DNA of 64,000 bases. Source: Streptomyces canus (GTDB lineage Bacteria; Actinomycetota; Actinomycetes; Streptomycetales; Streptomycetaceae). The stretch spans positions 317,378 through 381,377 of the forward strand of contig NZ_KQ948665.1 of assembly GCF_001514145.1 (NCBI RefSeq), in the 5' to 3' direction. This document shows, one piece after another, positions 55,354 through 63,324 of this stretch. The translations under genes were made by a program, and so were the position numbers. Each line of letters starts with the position of its first letter. Position 1 is the first letter of the stretch. Below the pieces are notes generated by a model that saw nothing but the letters and a program-made list of their open reading frames with translations, did not search any database and was not told the DNA's origin.

Positions 55354-56021
55354 TGGCCACCGCCGACAGTGGCCGGCCCCTGCCCCTCTGGTACACCCTG
55401 CCGGAGGGCTTCCGGCCGGTGGATCTCTGGGCCGATCCCGAAGTGCGCATGGAGGCCCACTACACCGCGCTGGCCGAGCTGTGCCCCGACGCGACGACCG
55501 GCCAACTGGTCGCGAGCGCCCTCGGCTTCGAGGCCGCACTGGGCCGACTGGTCGAGGACGGACTGGTCCACTTCAGTTCCTTCGTCCTGCGCACGGACGA
55601 CGACCTGCTCCTCACGGGGATCTGCCAGATCTCCGTGACCGACCGCCCCGCGGGCGACCCTCACCTCTACCCGCACAGCGCGCTGCGCGCCCACCCGGAC
55701 CAGCCGGACAGCCACAAGGCGGTCGTCGAACTGCCGTCGGGGCTCGCCGCCGTCGTGGTGGCGGATCAGGCCGTCACAGTCCCCGGAACGCTGTTCGGCG
55801 TCGAGGGCGAGAGCACCTCGGCCGTCCGCACCGCCACGTTCCACCTCGCGTTTCCGCGGATCCCGCAGGCGGTGGTGGTGTCCCTGTCCACCGAGATCTT
55901 CGAGGCGGAGGAGGAGTTCCTGGAACTGGCCACGCTGGTGGCCGCCGGGATCTCCTTCACGGCCCCGACGCCGGGCCCGGTCCCGAAGAGTGCCCCCGTC
56001 GCCGCGAGCCCCTTCGGATAG
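55353..56021 (+). CDS. T7SS-linked protein ending in SPFG
   Basis: A 222-residue soluble-looking protein with no signal or membrane segment. Blocks include LPLWYTLPEGFRPVDLWADP, LVASALGFEAALGRLVEDGL and VVVSLSTEIFEAEEEFLELA. The tail KSAPVAASPFG ends exactly as EsxB does. ATG 55353 shares its A with the upstream stop (TGATG), so it is translated with the large WXG protein and may be its chaperone, in the way EspG proteins serve PE/PPE substrates; that is inference. Its stop lies 6 nt from the convergent WD-repeat gene. Confidence 0.72.
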   Translation: MATADSGRPLPLWYTLPEGFRPVDLWADPEVRMEAHYTALAELCPDATTGQLVASALGFEAALGRLVEDGLVHFSSFVLRTDDDLLLTGICQISVTDRPAGDPHLYPHSALRAHPDQPDSHKAVVELPSGLAAVVVADQAVTVPGTLFGVEGESTSAVRTATFHLAFPRIPQAVVVSLSTEIFEAEEEFLELATLVAAGISFTAPTPGPVPKSAPVAASPFG

Positions 56022-56027
56022 GGCGTC

Positions 56028-57803
56028 TCACAGCTCCCGGAGCGCGTCCAGACGCAGCTGTACCGCGTACAGACCCTCGGGATCCCCGATGAGGAGCAGG
56101 CCCCCGGGGGTGAGCGAGAGGGCATCGCACGGCCGCAGCAGGGGCAGGACGCGCACCTCGCCGGAGAGCACGTGCCACAGGTGCAGCTCACCGTCGCTCC
56201 AGGCCACGGCGAGCACCGGACCGACCGGGGTGTCGGCCGCGGCAAGGGCGGTGACCAGATACCGACGTTGCTGTACCGGGACGGGCATCGGCTCCGCGGA
56301 GGCCGTCTCCCACAGCCGCACCGAGCCGTCCGACGCGGCACTGAAGGTGAGGGTCAGTCCGTCGGCGGTGCCGACGCAGGCGGCGGCGGTGACCGGCTGT
56401 TCGTGGACGTGGCAGGAGCGCGGAGTATCCTGATATTCGCTCAGGGACCACACGTGAACCGCGCCGCTCCGGTCGCCGACGACGGCGTACGGCCTCTGCG
56501 GGCCACCGCTGCCGAGCGCGCTGACCTGGGACTCCTCCTCGGCGAGGGCAGCCGAACCATGGTGCTCGGCGATGTGCCCGAGCACGATCGCGGCGGTCGG
56601 GTCGTCCTCGGGCACGAGCGGCAGCAGCGCGTCGGACCGGTCGAACATCAGCACCGAGCGGGCGTCGCGCGGGGCGACGGAGCGCGGTCGTACGAAGGAT
56701 GACGGGGAACCGGCACCCCCGCCGACAGCCCCGGCCGACGCACCGCTGACCAGGTCGTAGATCCGCGGCCGCCCCGTGGCGTCGGCCGCCAGAACCCGTC
56801 GCTCCTCGCCCGGCACCAGGGCGAGCGCGATCGCCGCGAGGCCGGGCCGGGCCCACACCGCGGTCCACCAATGGCGCTCGGCGAGGGGCTGAAGGTACTC
56901 GGTCAGCGCCGGGTCCGTGCCCACGGCGGCGGTGTGCAGCAGGGCGGCCCGCTCGGCGCTGTCGGTGTGATACGCCGTCAGTTCGGGTGCGGCACGCCTC
57001 CACACCTCGCGCAGCCGCCCGGGAACGGGGATGCGTGCGTCGGCGAGAGCGGCGGTCAGCGCGGCGGCAGATCCGTGGACGAGGAAGCCGGGGTCGGTCA
57101 ACAGGTCGCGTACGGCGGCCCCTTCGTCGTCAGCGCGCAGCGCCGCGTCGAGGATGTGGCGGCGGACCGCGTCGGGCGCCTGGGACCAGTCCGGCCGGTC
57201 GTCGGAGGTGTGCGGGACCGCCGCGAGGAGTTCCGGGTACGGGGCCTCGCCCGCACGCGGCGCCCCGGCGCTGTCGCCCAGGTCGACGACCTCTGCGCGG
57301 TCGGCGGTCAGCAGCCCTGATTCGCCCACCTCAACGGCCGCACGCACATGGGGGAGTGTCAGCAACGGCTCCAGCACCTCGGCGACCAGGGCCTCGGGCG
57401 CCCCCGTCGGCAGATCCGCGGGTCCCGCCCCGGCCCGGTGCAGATCGGGTACGAGGAGCAGCAAAGGCCGCCCGTCCAGGGCCACTTGGTCCAGCAGCCG
57501 GACCGGGGACAGCGGACCGTAGCCGAGCTGCCGCCCCAACTCCCAGGCGAAGCTCTCGGCTGTGAGCCCCTCCGACGGGACGGTGGCATGGACGGTGATC
57601 CCCGGCCGGTCGATCGTCCCGGCCAGGAACCAGGCGAGCAGACGGCTCTTGCCGCTGCCCTCGGCGCCCCGCACCAGGCACAGCCGGGGCCCGGCCCCGT
57701 TTCCGTCGGCCCCCCAGTCGAGCAAACGCTGCCCGAAGGGCCGTGTCTCCTCGTCGATCGGCGGCCAGGAGGTGATGTCCCAAGTGATGGCACCGACGGT
57801 CAT
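56028..57803 (-). CDS. P-loop NTPase with WD-repeat-like C-terminus
   Basis: A 591-residue protein. Walker A is GAEGSGKS (46-53), inside GPRLCLVRGAEGSGKSRLLA; the Walker B-like strand RPLLLLVPDLHR is near 105-115. From about 350 a beta-propeller follows, with VVGDRSGAVHVWSL, FSAASDGSVRLWETA and VAWSDGELHLWHVL as recognisable WD blades. It is the last gene of the toxin/immunity operon, 38 nt after the SUKH-deaminase gene. Three close in-frame ATGs exist (57,830, 57,815, 57,803); GAGGGG is best placed for 57,803. It may be an NTP-driven sensor or regulator of the module; no direct evidence. Confidence 0.8.
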   Translation of the reverse strand: MTVGAITWDITSWPPIDEETRPFGQRLLDWGADGNGAGPRLCLVRGAEGSGKSRLLAWFLAGTIDRPGITVHATVPSEGLTAESFAWELGRQLGYGPLSPVRLLDQVALDGRPLLLLVPDLHRAGAGPADLPTGAPEALVAEVLEPLLTLPHVRAAVEVGESGLLTADRAEVVDLGDSAGAPRAGEAPYPELLAAVPHTSDDRPDWSQAPDAVRRHILDAALRADDEGAAVRDLLTDPGFLVHGSAAALTAALADARIPVPGRLREVWRRAAPELTAYHTDSAERAALLHTAAVGTDPALTEYLQPLAERHWWTAVWARPGLAAIALALVPGEERRVLAADATGRPRIYDLVSGASAGAVGGGAGSPSSFVRPRSVAPRDARSVLMFDRSDALLPLVPEDDPTAAIVLGHIAEHHGSAALAEEESQVSALGSGGPQRPYAVVGDRSGAVHVWSLSEYQDTPRSCHVHEQPVTAAACVGTADGLTLTFSAASDGSVRLWETASAEPMPVPVQQRRYLVTALAAADTPVGPVLAVAWSDGELHLWHVLSGEVRVLPLLRPCDALSLTPGGLLLIGDPEGLYAVQLRLDALREL

Positions 57804-57841
57804 GGCGTGCTGCATCCCCTCGTCCTGCATCCGTCTTCGCT

Positions 57842-58624
57842 CTACTGAGGCTGCCGGGCGGCCGCCTCGCGCAGCTGCCGGATGCCCTCCGCACGGGACT
57901 CCGCCATCTCCCCGTAGGGGAAGTTGTGGGTCAGCTGTGCCTCGGGGAAGACCTGCCCGAGCCACAACGAGCAGTAGTGCCCCGGCATGAAGCAGGCCTC
58001 CAACTCGGTGTGGATCCTCAGCACTTGCTCGGGCTCGACGCCCGCGGCCCGCAGCCGGGCCCACAACCGCTCCTCCGGGTGGACAGCGATGTCGCCGGCC
58101 TGCGTGACGATCTGCTTCTCACCCCGGTCGTTCACGATCTCGAAGGCGGTGAACCACTCCGCGCTCGCGGTGTCCCGGATGTCGTCGAGGACGAGAGGCC
58201 ACCAGTGCTCGCGGCCCTCGAACGCCCGGGAATCGAGGGCCCGCAGCCGCTGCTCCAGCTCCGCGTACGCGGCGGACGCCTCCTGCGGCACATCGGTGCC
58301 GAGGATCGCGGCGAGGGACTGGTCGAGCGCGCCGAGCGACTGGGCGAACGCCTCGGGAGTCGCGTTCACGAACCTCGACTCCTCGGCCCAGTCGAGGAGT
58401 ACGGCACGGACGACACCCTCGTGGTCGGCGCAGAGCTCGAACCCGCGGTCGGACCCGAGCCGCGCCCACTGCCGACACTCGTCCAGCACTACCGTACGGC
58501 CGACGGACTGGGCGAACTCCTGAAGCGGGACCGGGTCGGACTCGGCCGTCGCGAAGTACGGTCCGACGGCCAGAGGGAGGGTGATCTCTCCGATGCGCCG
58601 AATATCGCTGTCATTCATCGCCAT
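57842..58624 (-). CDS. SUKH-4-like protein fused to a deaminase-like domain
   Basis: A 260-residue protein. Residues 1-155 resemble the SUKH-4 immunity fold (VVLDECRQWARLGSDRGFEL, DQSLAAILGTDVP). Residues 168-250 hold a deaminase-like set: HPE at 182-184, then C211 and C218 in HTELEACFMPGHYC, then LTHNFPYG and AESRAEG. The toxin encoded two genes upstream has the same order: HSE, then TERAPC...NC, then VTHSIDYG and KESRAQG. So the immunity-type protein carries a relative of the toxin's catalytic domain. Whether it is active is open: HxE and two cysteines remain, but spacing is C-x6-C and the PC proline is Ala. Its start overlaps the upstream SUKH-4 stop by one base (TAATG). Confidence 0.8.
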   Translation of the reverse strand: MAMNDSDIRRIGEITLPLAVGPYFATAESDPVPLQEFAQSVGRTVVLDECRQWARLGSDRGFELCADHEGVVRAVLLDWAEESRFVNATPEAFAQSLGALDQSLAAILGTDVPQEASAAYAELEQRLRALDSRAFEGREHWWPLVLDDIRDTASAEWFTAFEIVNDRGEKQIVTQAGDIAVHPEERLWARLRAAGVEPEQVLRIHTELEACFMPGHYCSLWLGQVFPEAQLTHNFPYGEMAESRAEGIRQLREAAARQPQ

Positions 58625-59196
58625 TACCTCGCCTCGGGTTCGGCGACATACTCCAGGATGTCGTGCCAGCGGGAATTGGGCACCTCAAGAGCGGCCGGGT
58701 CGATTTCCCGCATCTGCTCGGTGAGGCGGGCCGCCGCTCCCTCTGGGTCGAGCGACTCCTGTTCCGACTCGAAGTCGTAATGGGGACGCTCTTTCTCCAG
58801 CAGGTACAGGAAATGGGCGAAGGAATTGAGATCCTTGTTCAACGTATAGATCTCGGACTCGTCACCGGGGAGGCAGTAAACGGTCCCGGTGACCCCGTCC
58901 AGAGCGATGTCGTCGTACGGGACCATTCCGAGGAGAAGCCAGCCCTCGGCCCCCTCGGGCAGGTTGGTCCACCGCTCGCGGAGGTCGTCGTAGCAGCCGC
59001 CGAGCGCCCTCACCTGCTCCGGAGTCCCGTCCACCAGGTCGAACCAGGGATTCGGGCGGGCCGGAATGCCGACGTCACGAAGGAAGCGCGCGCTCGGTTC
59101 GTGCTGGATGTTCGCCACCACCGCCGCCGAATACGTGGTGAGCTCTTCCGGGCCGAACTCGGACTCCAGGGTTTCCCGGTCGATGGGGGGTGTCAT
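58624..59196 (-). CDS. SUKH-4 family immunity protein
   Basis: A 190-residue protein with the SUKH-4 layout: FLRDVGIPARPNPWFDL, then a central beta region (WLLLGMVPYDDIALDGVTG), CLPGDESEIYTLNKDLNSFA, HFLYLLEKE, and a C-terminal helix with REIDPAALEVPNSRW. SUKH proteins neutralise nuclease and deaminase toxins by direct binding. It begins 54 nt after the toxin stop and is translationally coupled to the SUKH-deaminase fusion, which makes it the probable cognate antidote. Start ATG 59196. Confidence 0.88.
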   Translation of the reverse strand: MTPPIDRETLESEFGPEELTTYSAAVVANIQHEPSARFLRDVGIPARPNPWFDLVDGTPEQVRALGGCYDDLRERWTNLPEGAEGWLLLGMVPYDDIALDGVTGTVYCLPGDESEIYTLNKDLNSFAHFLYLLEKERPHYDFESEQESLDPEGAAARLTEQMREIDPAALEVPNSRWHDILEYVAEPEAR

Positions 59197-59250
59197 CCAG
59201 TGACCTGCCTGCCTTGCGAATGAGAGGAGTGCCCGATGTTAGCACGTACG

Positions 59251-60996
59251 CTATTTGTTCCGGTTCGCCTTGAGGCGGTCCAGATAATCCATCATTTCCG
59301 CATTGCCCTGCGCTCTGGATTCCTTTGTGTTTCCGTAATCGATGCTGTGGGTGACGTCGACGTGTGAAAGTCTTTCCCGCATCCACGCGCTGCAGTTCGG
59401 TGCGGACGAACAGGGGGCTCGTTCCGTGTACAGCTCGGTCATACGGCCGCCCGCTCCGTCCCGTAGAACCGGGAAGCCGATCATGCGCTCGGAGTGACGG
59501 AATCCCGAACTGCGCGCGACCAGGATGAAGTCGCCGTCGTCCTGTTTGTTGCTGTTGAAGCGGGCCGCGGCGTAGTTGTTGCTCTCGAACTTGTCCTGCC
59601 CGTTCACCTGCTTGTGATTGCCGTAACTCTTGTCCGAGTGGCGGGCCAGTTGGACGGCCTGGGACAGCGGCGTGCTCCCGAGTTCCACCTGTGTCGAATT
59701 GCTGAGAGGACGCGGCCTCTCCTTGCCCTGGAGTTTGAGGTTCGGTTCGCCCGGCAGCGGTCGTCCGGCATTGTCGCCGTCGAGCTTCAGGCCGATGCGG
59801 TCGCGGTCCTCCTGGTTCAGCTTGTCGGTCCCGCCGTCCGTCCGCAGCCGCCTGAGCGTCCCGTCGTCGCCCATGAGGTACATGGGCGTCTTGCCGTCAT
59901 TGCTCTTCTGGAGCTGCCTGAGGGACAGGGCGGTCTCGTCGTCGTTGTTCTTGTGACGCTTGGCCATCTTGCTCAGGCCGCTGGTCATGCTCTCGTCGAG
60001 GTGGGCCGCGGAGCGCTTGACGCCCTTTCCGATCCCCTCCATGAGCTCGTCGACCATGGGGTCGAGGAGATTGGTGAGCGGATCCTTGCCCCGGGCGCGG
60101 CCGTGCGAGGACTTCGCGCGGGTCAGCTTGCTGCCGGCCCCGTCGCGGATCTTGCCGCCCGCGCTCTTGAGCCCGTTGCCCGCGCGGTCGTAGGACTCCA
60201 GGTCCATGCTGAACTGACCGCCACCGCCACCGCCACCGCCACCGCCGCCGCTGCTCGACCCGCCGTCCCCGCCCGCTCCGGCCAGCTGCATCGAACCGCC
60301 CGCGCCCCCGCCCGCGCTGGCCAGCTGCATGCCGCCACCCGACTTGAGGCTGTCGACGCCGTCGTCAAGGCCCTCCCGGCCCGCTTTCGCGGTCTGGCCG
60401 AGGTCGACACCGTTCTGCGTCCCCAGGGCGTTGCCGCCCAGTTGCAGGACCAGGTCACCCGCCATCGCGCCGAGAGCCTGGAATATCGGACCGGTGGCGA
60501 CCTCGATGATCCGTGAGGCGATCTCCTCGCACACCTCCTGGAAGATGCGTTTCACCGCGATCCGGGTGGCCTGCGTACCCGCGATACCGCCCAGCGTCGA
60601 CAGGCCCAGAGTGACCGGGGCGGCCGCGATGGCGGCCACGATCTCCGCGGCGAGGATGCCGAGTTGGGCGATCGCCGCGATCTTCGCGCCCTCGATCAGC
60701 ACGGCGACCGCGTCCAGCGCGGTCGCCGCCACTCGGCCCGCTTCGGACAGGTTGGTCAGATGCTTGCCCTTGACGAGGTCCCAGTGCTTCTCCAGCGCCT
60801 GGATCGCGAGGCCCTCGTTGCCGCCGATCAGATCGGTGATCGCCTGGTGCGCGTCCGCGGCGCCGTCCTCGATGTCGTCGGCGAACTCCCGCATGGCCTG
60901 GGCCATGTCGCGGTAGTCGTCCTCGTCGACGTTGGGCCAGCTGATGCCTATCAGGTCCAGGGCCGCATCCAGCTCGCTCGGCAGGACTACACCCAC
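59251..60996 (-). CDS. Polymorphic toxin with C-terminal nucleic-acid-deaminase-like domain
   Basis: A 581-residue predicted T7SS effector. Residues 1-110 form a helical WXG100/CpnT-like N-terminal domain (MGVVLPSELDAALDLIGISW..., YRDMAQAMREFADDIED). A hydrophobic Ala-rich region follows (about 95-150), then a Gly-rich linker with a run of eleven G (about 245-260), a charged linker, and from about 470 the toxin domain. That domain has HSE at 501-503 in SGFRHSERMIGF, and C529 and C535 in TERAPCSSAPNC: the H-x-E and C-x5-C zinc/catalytic set of the deaminase superfamily (XOO_2897-like). VTHSIDYG and KESRAQG follow. Start GTG 60996 with GGGGG upstream. The target (RNA, DNA or nucleotide) is unknown. 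Confidence 0.85.
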   Translation of the reverse strand: MGVVLPSELDAALDLIGISWPNVDEDDYRDMAQAMREFADDIEDGAADAHQAITDLIGGNEGLAIQALEKHWDLVKGKHLTNLSEAGRVAATALDAVAVLIEGAKIAAIAQLGILAAEIVAAIAAAPVTLGLSTLGGIAGTQATRIAVKRIFQEVCEEIASRIIEVATGPIFQALGAMAGDLVLQLGGNALGTQNGVDLGQTAKAGREGLDDGVDSLKSGGGMQLASAGGGAGGSMQLAGAGGDGGSSSGGGGGGGGGGGQFSMDLESYDRAGNGLKSAGGKIRDGAGSKLTRAKSSHGRARGKDPLTNLLDPMVDELMEGIGKGVKRSAAHLDESMTSGLSKMAKRHKNNDDETALSLRQLQKSNDGKTPMYLMGDDGTLRRLRTDGGTDKLNQEDRDRIGLKLDGDNAGRPLPGEPNLKLQGKERPRPLSNSTQVELGSTPLSQAVQLARHSDKSYGNHKQVNGQDKFESNNYAAARFNSNKQDDGDFILVARSSGFRHSERMIGFPVLRDGAGGRMTELYTERAPCSSAPNCSAWMRERLSHVDVTHSIDYGNTKESRAQGNAEMMDYLDRLKANRNK

Positions 60997-61200
60997 AAGG
61001 ACCCCCGTTCGAAAGTTAGTTGGGGAAACGTAACTTTGATCGGATCATGAGAACAAGTTCACCCGGCGTCACATGACCTGATCCGAGGCTCAGTTGGCGC
61101 ATACCTTTCCGAACGGAACCCGGGGGCACGTAAATCCGTCGCGCCTCCCGCGGGCGGGCGGCTAGCCTCCGCCCGGACGGGACCGTGAGGGGAGCGGGGC

Positions 61201-61920
61201 ATGGAGACGGGACGCGTACGGACCGACCGACTGGGCGTACTGCTTGACCAGTTCGACTGCGTCAGGGAGCGGGCGCAGATTCGGCTCGAAGGGCTCGGCG
61301 ACGAGGAGTACCTCTGGGAGCCGGTCCCCGACTGCTGGTCGATCCGGCGCCGGAGCGAGGCGGTGACGCCCCGGGCGTACGGTCCCGGCGAGTGGGTCCT
61401 CGACAAGGGTGCCCCGGACATCCCCTCGGGCGAGTACGCCGAGGTCGCCCGCCAGGCCGCCGACGGCATGAGCGTCGCCAAGATCGCCGAGGACTGGAGC
61501 GTGAGCGTCGAACGGGTCGAGGAGGTCCTCGCCCACACCGGCCCGGTGGTACCCGACATCACGGCGGTCACGACCATCGCCTGGCGACTGGGGCATCTGC
61601 ACTCCTGTTTCGCGGGCGAGTGGGAGTGGACCTTCGGCGAACGCCGCACGGATCCGCACCAGTTGGTCGACTTCACCCCCTCCGCGGCCCTGGCCCAGGA
61701 ACGCTTCTGGTCCCTGCTCGACCGCTGGCGCGAAGCCGTCGGCCGGGTCACCGAGGAACAGCTCGACACGATCGGCTTCTCCCAGTACCCGTACGGCTCC
61801 GCTCCCGACGAGCCGTACATCTCCGTGCTGTGGGGGTCCAGCCTGGAACTCATCCACCACATGGCGGAGATCGCGCTGCTCCGCGACCTGTGGCAGGCAC
61901 GCTTCAACGCTCGCGGGTAG
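61201..61920 (+). CDS. DinB-family protein
   Basis: A 239-residue protein of the DinB/YfiT-like metal-binding helical superfamily. ITTIAWRLGHLHSC-type segment TTIAWRLGHLHSCFAGEWEW and, near the end, SSLELIHHMAEIALLRDLWQ supply the usual paired histidines on two helices. DinB relatives include thiol-dependent (mycothiol or bacillithiol) transferases, but many are of unknown function. An inserted helix-turn region (AADGMSVAKIAEDWSVSVER) is unusual for the family and looks like a small helix-turn-helix. ATG 61201 follows GAGGGGAGCGGGGC. Divergent from the toxin operon. Confidence 0.85.
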   Translation: METGRVRTDRLGVLLDQFDCVRERAQIRLEGLGDEEYLWEPVPDCWSIRRRSEAVTPRAYGPGEWVLDKGAPDIPSGEYAEVARQAADGMSVAKIAEDWSVSVERVEEVLAHTGPVVPDITAVTTIAWRLGHLHSCFAGEWEWTFGERRTDPHQLVDFTPSAALAQERFWSLLDRWREAVGRVTEEQLDTIGFSQYPYGSAPDEPYISVLWGSSLELIHHMAEIALLRDLWQARFNARG

Positions 61921-62094
61921 ATCTGGGGCCCCGGCGCCCCGACCCGGGTCTGAAAGCCAACGAGGAAATCTCGTGGACGTTCTGTGGACGAGTCGTCCCA
62001 GGACCGGTTGACACCGACCGCCCCGCGACATCACCGACCCACCTTTGAGAGTCTGTCGATCGTCATCGTCAACCTCATCGACAGTTGGGCGGCC

Positions 62095-62862
62095 ATGAAC
62101 CACAGCAGCCAGGAATGGGCCTCGCAGGCCCAGCAACCGGGGCAGCCGCAGTACCCACCGCAGACCCCGGACCCGTACGGGCAGGCCCACGCTCCGGCGG
62201 AGACCGTCATCGCGGTCCCCAACAAGCGGCTGCACAAGTACGACAAGGTCAAGCCGGGGGAGCAGACCGTCACCATCCGGCAGGCCGGCCCCGGCACGAA
62301 CGGCGAACCGCTCGCGTACGTCCACGTCCCCCAGGACGCCCCCAAGGGCGGGCGCCAGGCGCGGCCGCCGTTCACCGTGAGCGGCCCGAACGGCGAACCG
62401 CTCAGCTCGGTGCGGTCCGTCGGCGAGGGCGTCTACGAGGTCTACGGCGGTGACGGCGCCCCGATCGGCCGGATCACCCGGCGCGGCGGGCGGACCCTGC
62501 CCTGGCCGCGCCGCGTGCACTGGAGCGTGCAGCCCGCTCAGGGCGGCGAACCGCTGGCCGCCGAGGTCGGGACGCGCAAGGCGTGGACGGTGTTCGTGCT
62601 GATCTCCCCCCTGTACTTCGTGTGCTGGGCGGTCATGGCCGCTCAGGGAGCGATCTGGCTGCTCCTCGGTGAGAAGGACGAGGCGAAGAAGGAAGCCGCC
62701 TGGGAGATGGAGCCCCCGACGTGGACGCGGTGGCGCCCGTCAGATGGGCCGGAAACCGCCATCGAGTACCAGACGGGCCGTAAGTACCGTCTCGCGTCCT
62801 CCCGGCTGGACCACCGGCTGGCATACGCGCAGGCCGTCCTGCACGTGTGGGACCGCGCCTAG
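62095..62862 (+). CDS. Membrane protein of unknown function
   Basis: A 255-residue protein with a Gln/Pro-rich N-terminus (SQAQQPGQPQYPPQTPDPYG) and a beta-rich middle containing GEPLAYVHVP and SGPNGEPLSSVRSVGEGVYE, resembling a LURP/phospholipid-scramblase-like barrel. A membrane helix lies at about 162-190 (VFVLISPLYFVCWAVMAAQGAIWLLLG). Start ATG 62095 chosen for its position after the non-homologous 5' extension. It sits between the DinB gene and the second EspC/WXG pair. Confidence 0.7.
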   Translation: MNHSSQEWASQAQQPGQPQYPPQTPDPYGQAHAPAETVIAVPNKRLHKYDKVKPGEQTVTIRQAGPGTNGEPLAYVHVPQDAPKGGRQARPPFTVSGPNGEPLSSVRSVGEGVYEVYGGDGAPIGRITRRGGRTLPWPRRVHWSVQPAQGGEPLAAEVGTRKAWTVFVLISPLYFVCWAVMAAQGAIWLLLGEKDEAKKEAAWEMEPPTWTRWRPSDGPETAIEYQTGRKYRLASSRLDHRLAYAQAVLHVWDRA

Positions 62863-62973
62863 CATGCGCATGCCACAAGTTGGCGACAGCGAACACCGTC
62901 AGGTAGGCCCGAAGTTGCCGCTCCGATAGTCTGACCGGCGATCACTGATCACGCTACGGGGAGGCACACGGCG

Positions 62974-63261
62974 ATGGCGGATTTCCAGATCGATGTCGAT
63001 CGTATGAAGACCCTGATCAACAGGCTCGACCAGGTGGACGACCGCATGCGTGGCGCCCAGGAGCGGCTGAACAAGGTCGGTCCCAAGGGCCTGGGCACGG
63101 ACGGTCTCGACAACGCCTGCGACGACTTCCAGGACGACTGGGGCGACGGCATCAAGCGGATCGCCGACGGCGCCAAGCAGCTGCACGAGGGACTGCAGAA
63201 GACGCTCGAGGCGTACCAGTCGACCGACCAGGATTTGCAGAAGGGCTTCAGTCAGAAGTAG
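62974..63261 (+). CDS. EspC/WXG-like small T7SS protein, copy 2
   Basis: A 95-residue helical protein (MADFQIDVDRMKTLINRLDQ) with the turn ACDDFQDDWGDGIKR. It is a paralogue of the protein at 53,741-54,055. ATG 62974 follows GGGGAGG. It precedes the large WXG partner by 63 nt, whereas the first copy overlaps its partner. Confidence 0.85.
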   Translation: MADFQIDVDRMKTLINRLDQVDDRMRGAQERLNKVGPKGLGTDGLDNACDDFQDDWGDGIKRIADGAKQLHEGLQKTLEAYQSTDQDLQKGFSQK

Positions 63262-63324
63262 CCCGCACCACCGCTCCGACTACTCGCACACGCACACGCA
63301 TACGCACGCAACGGGGAGAAGACG

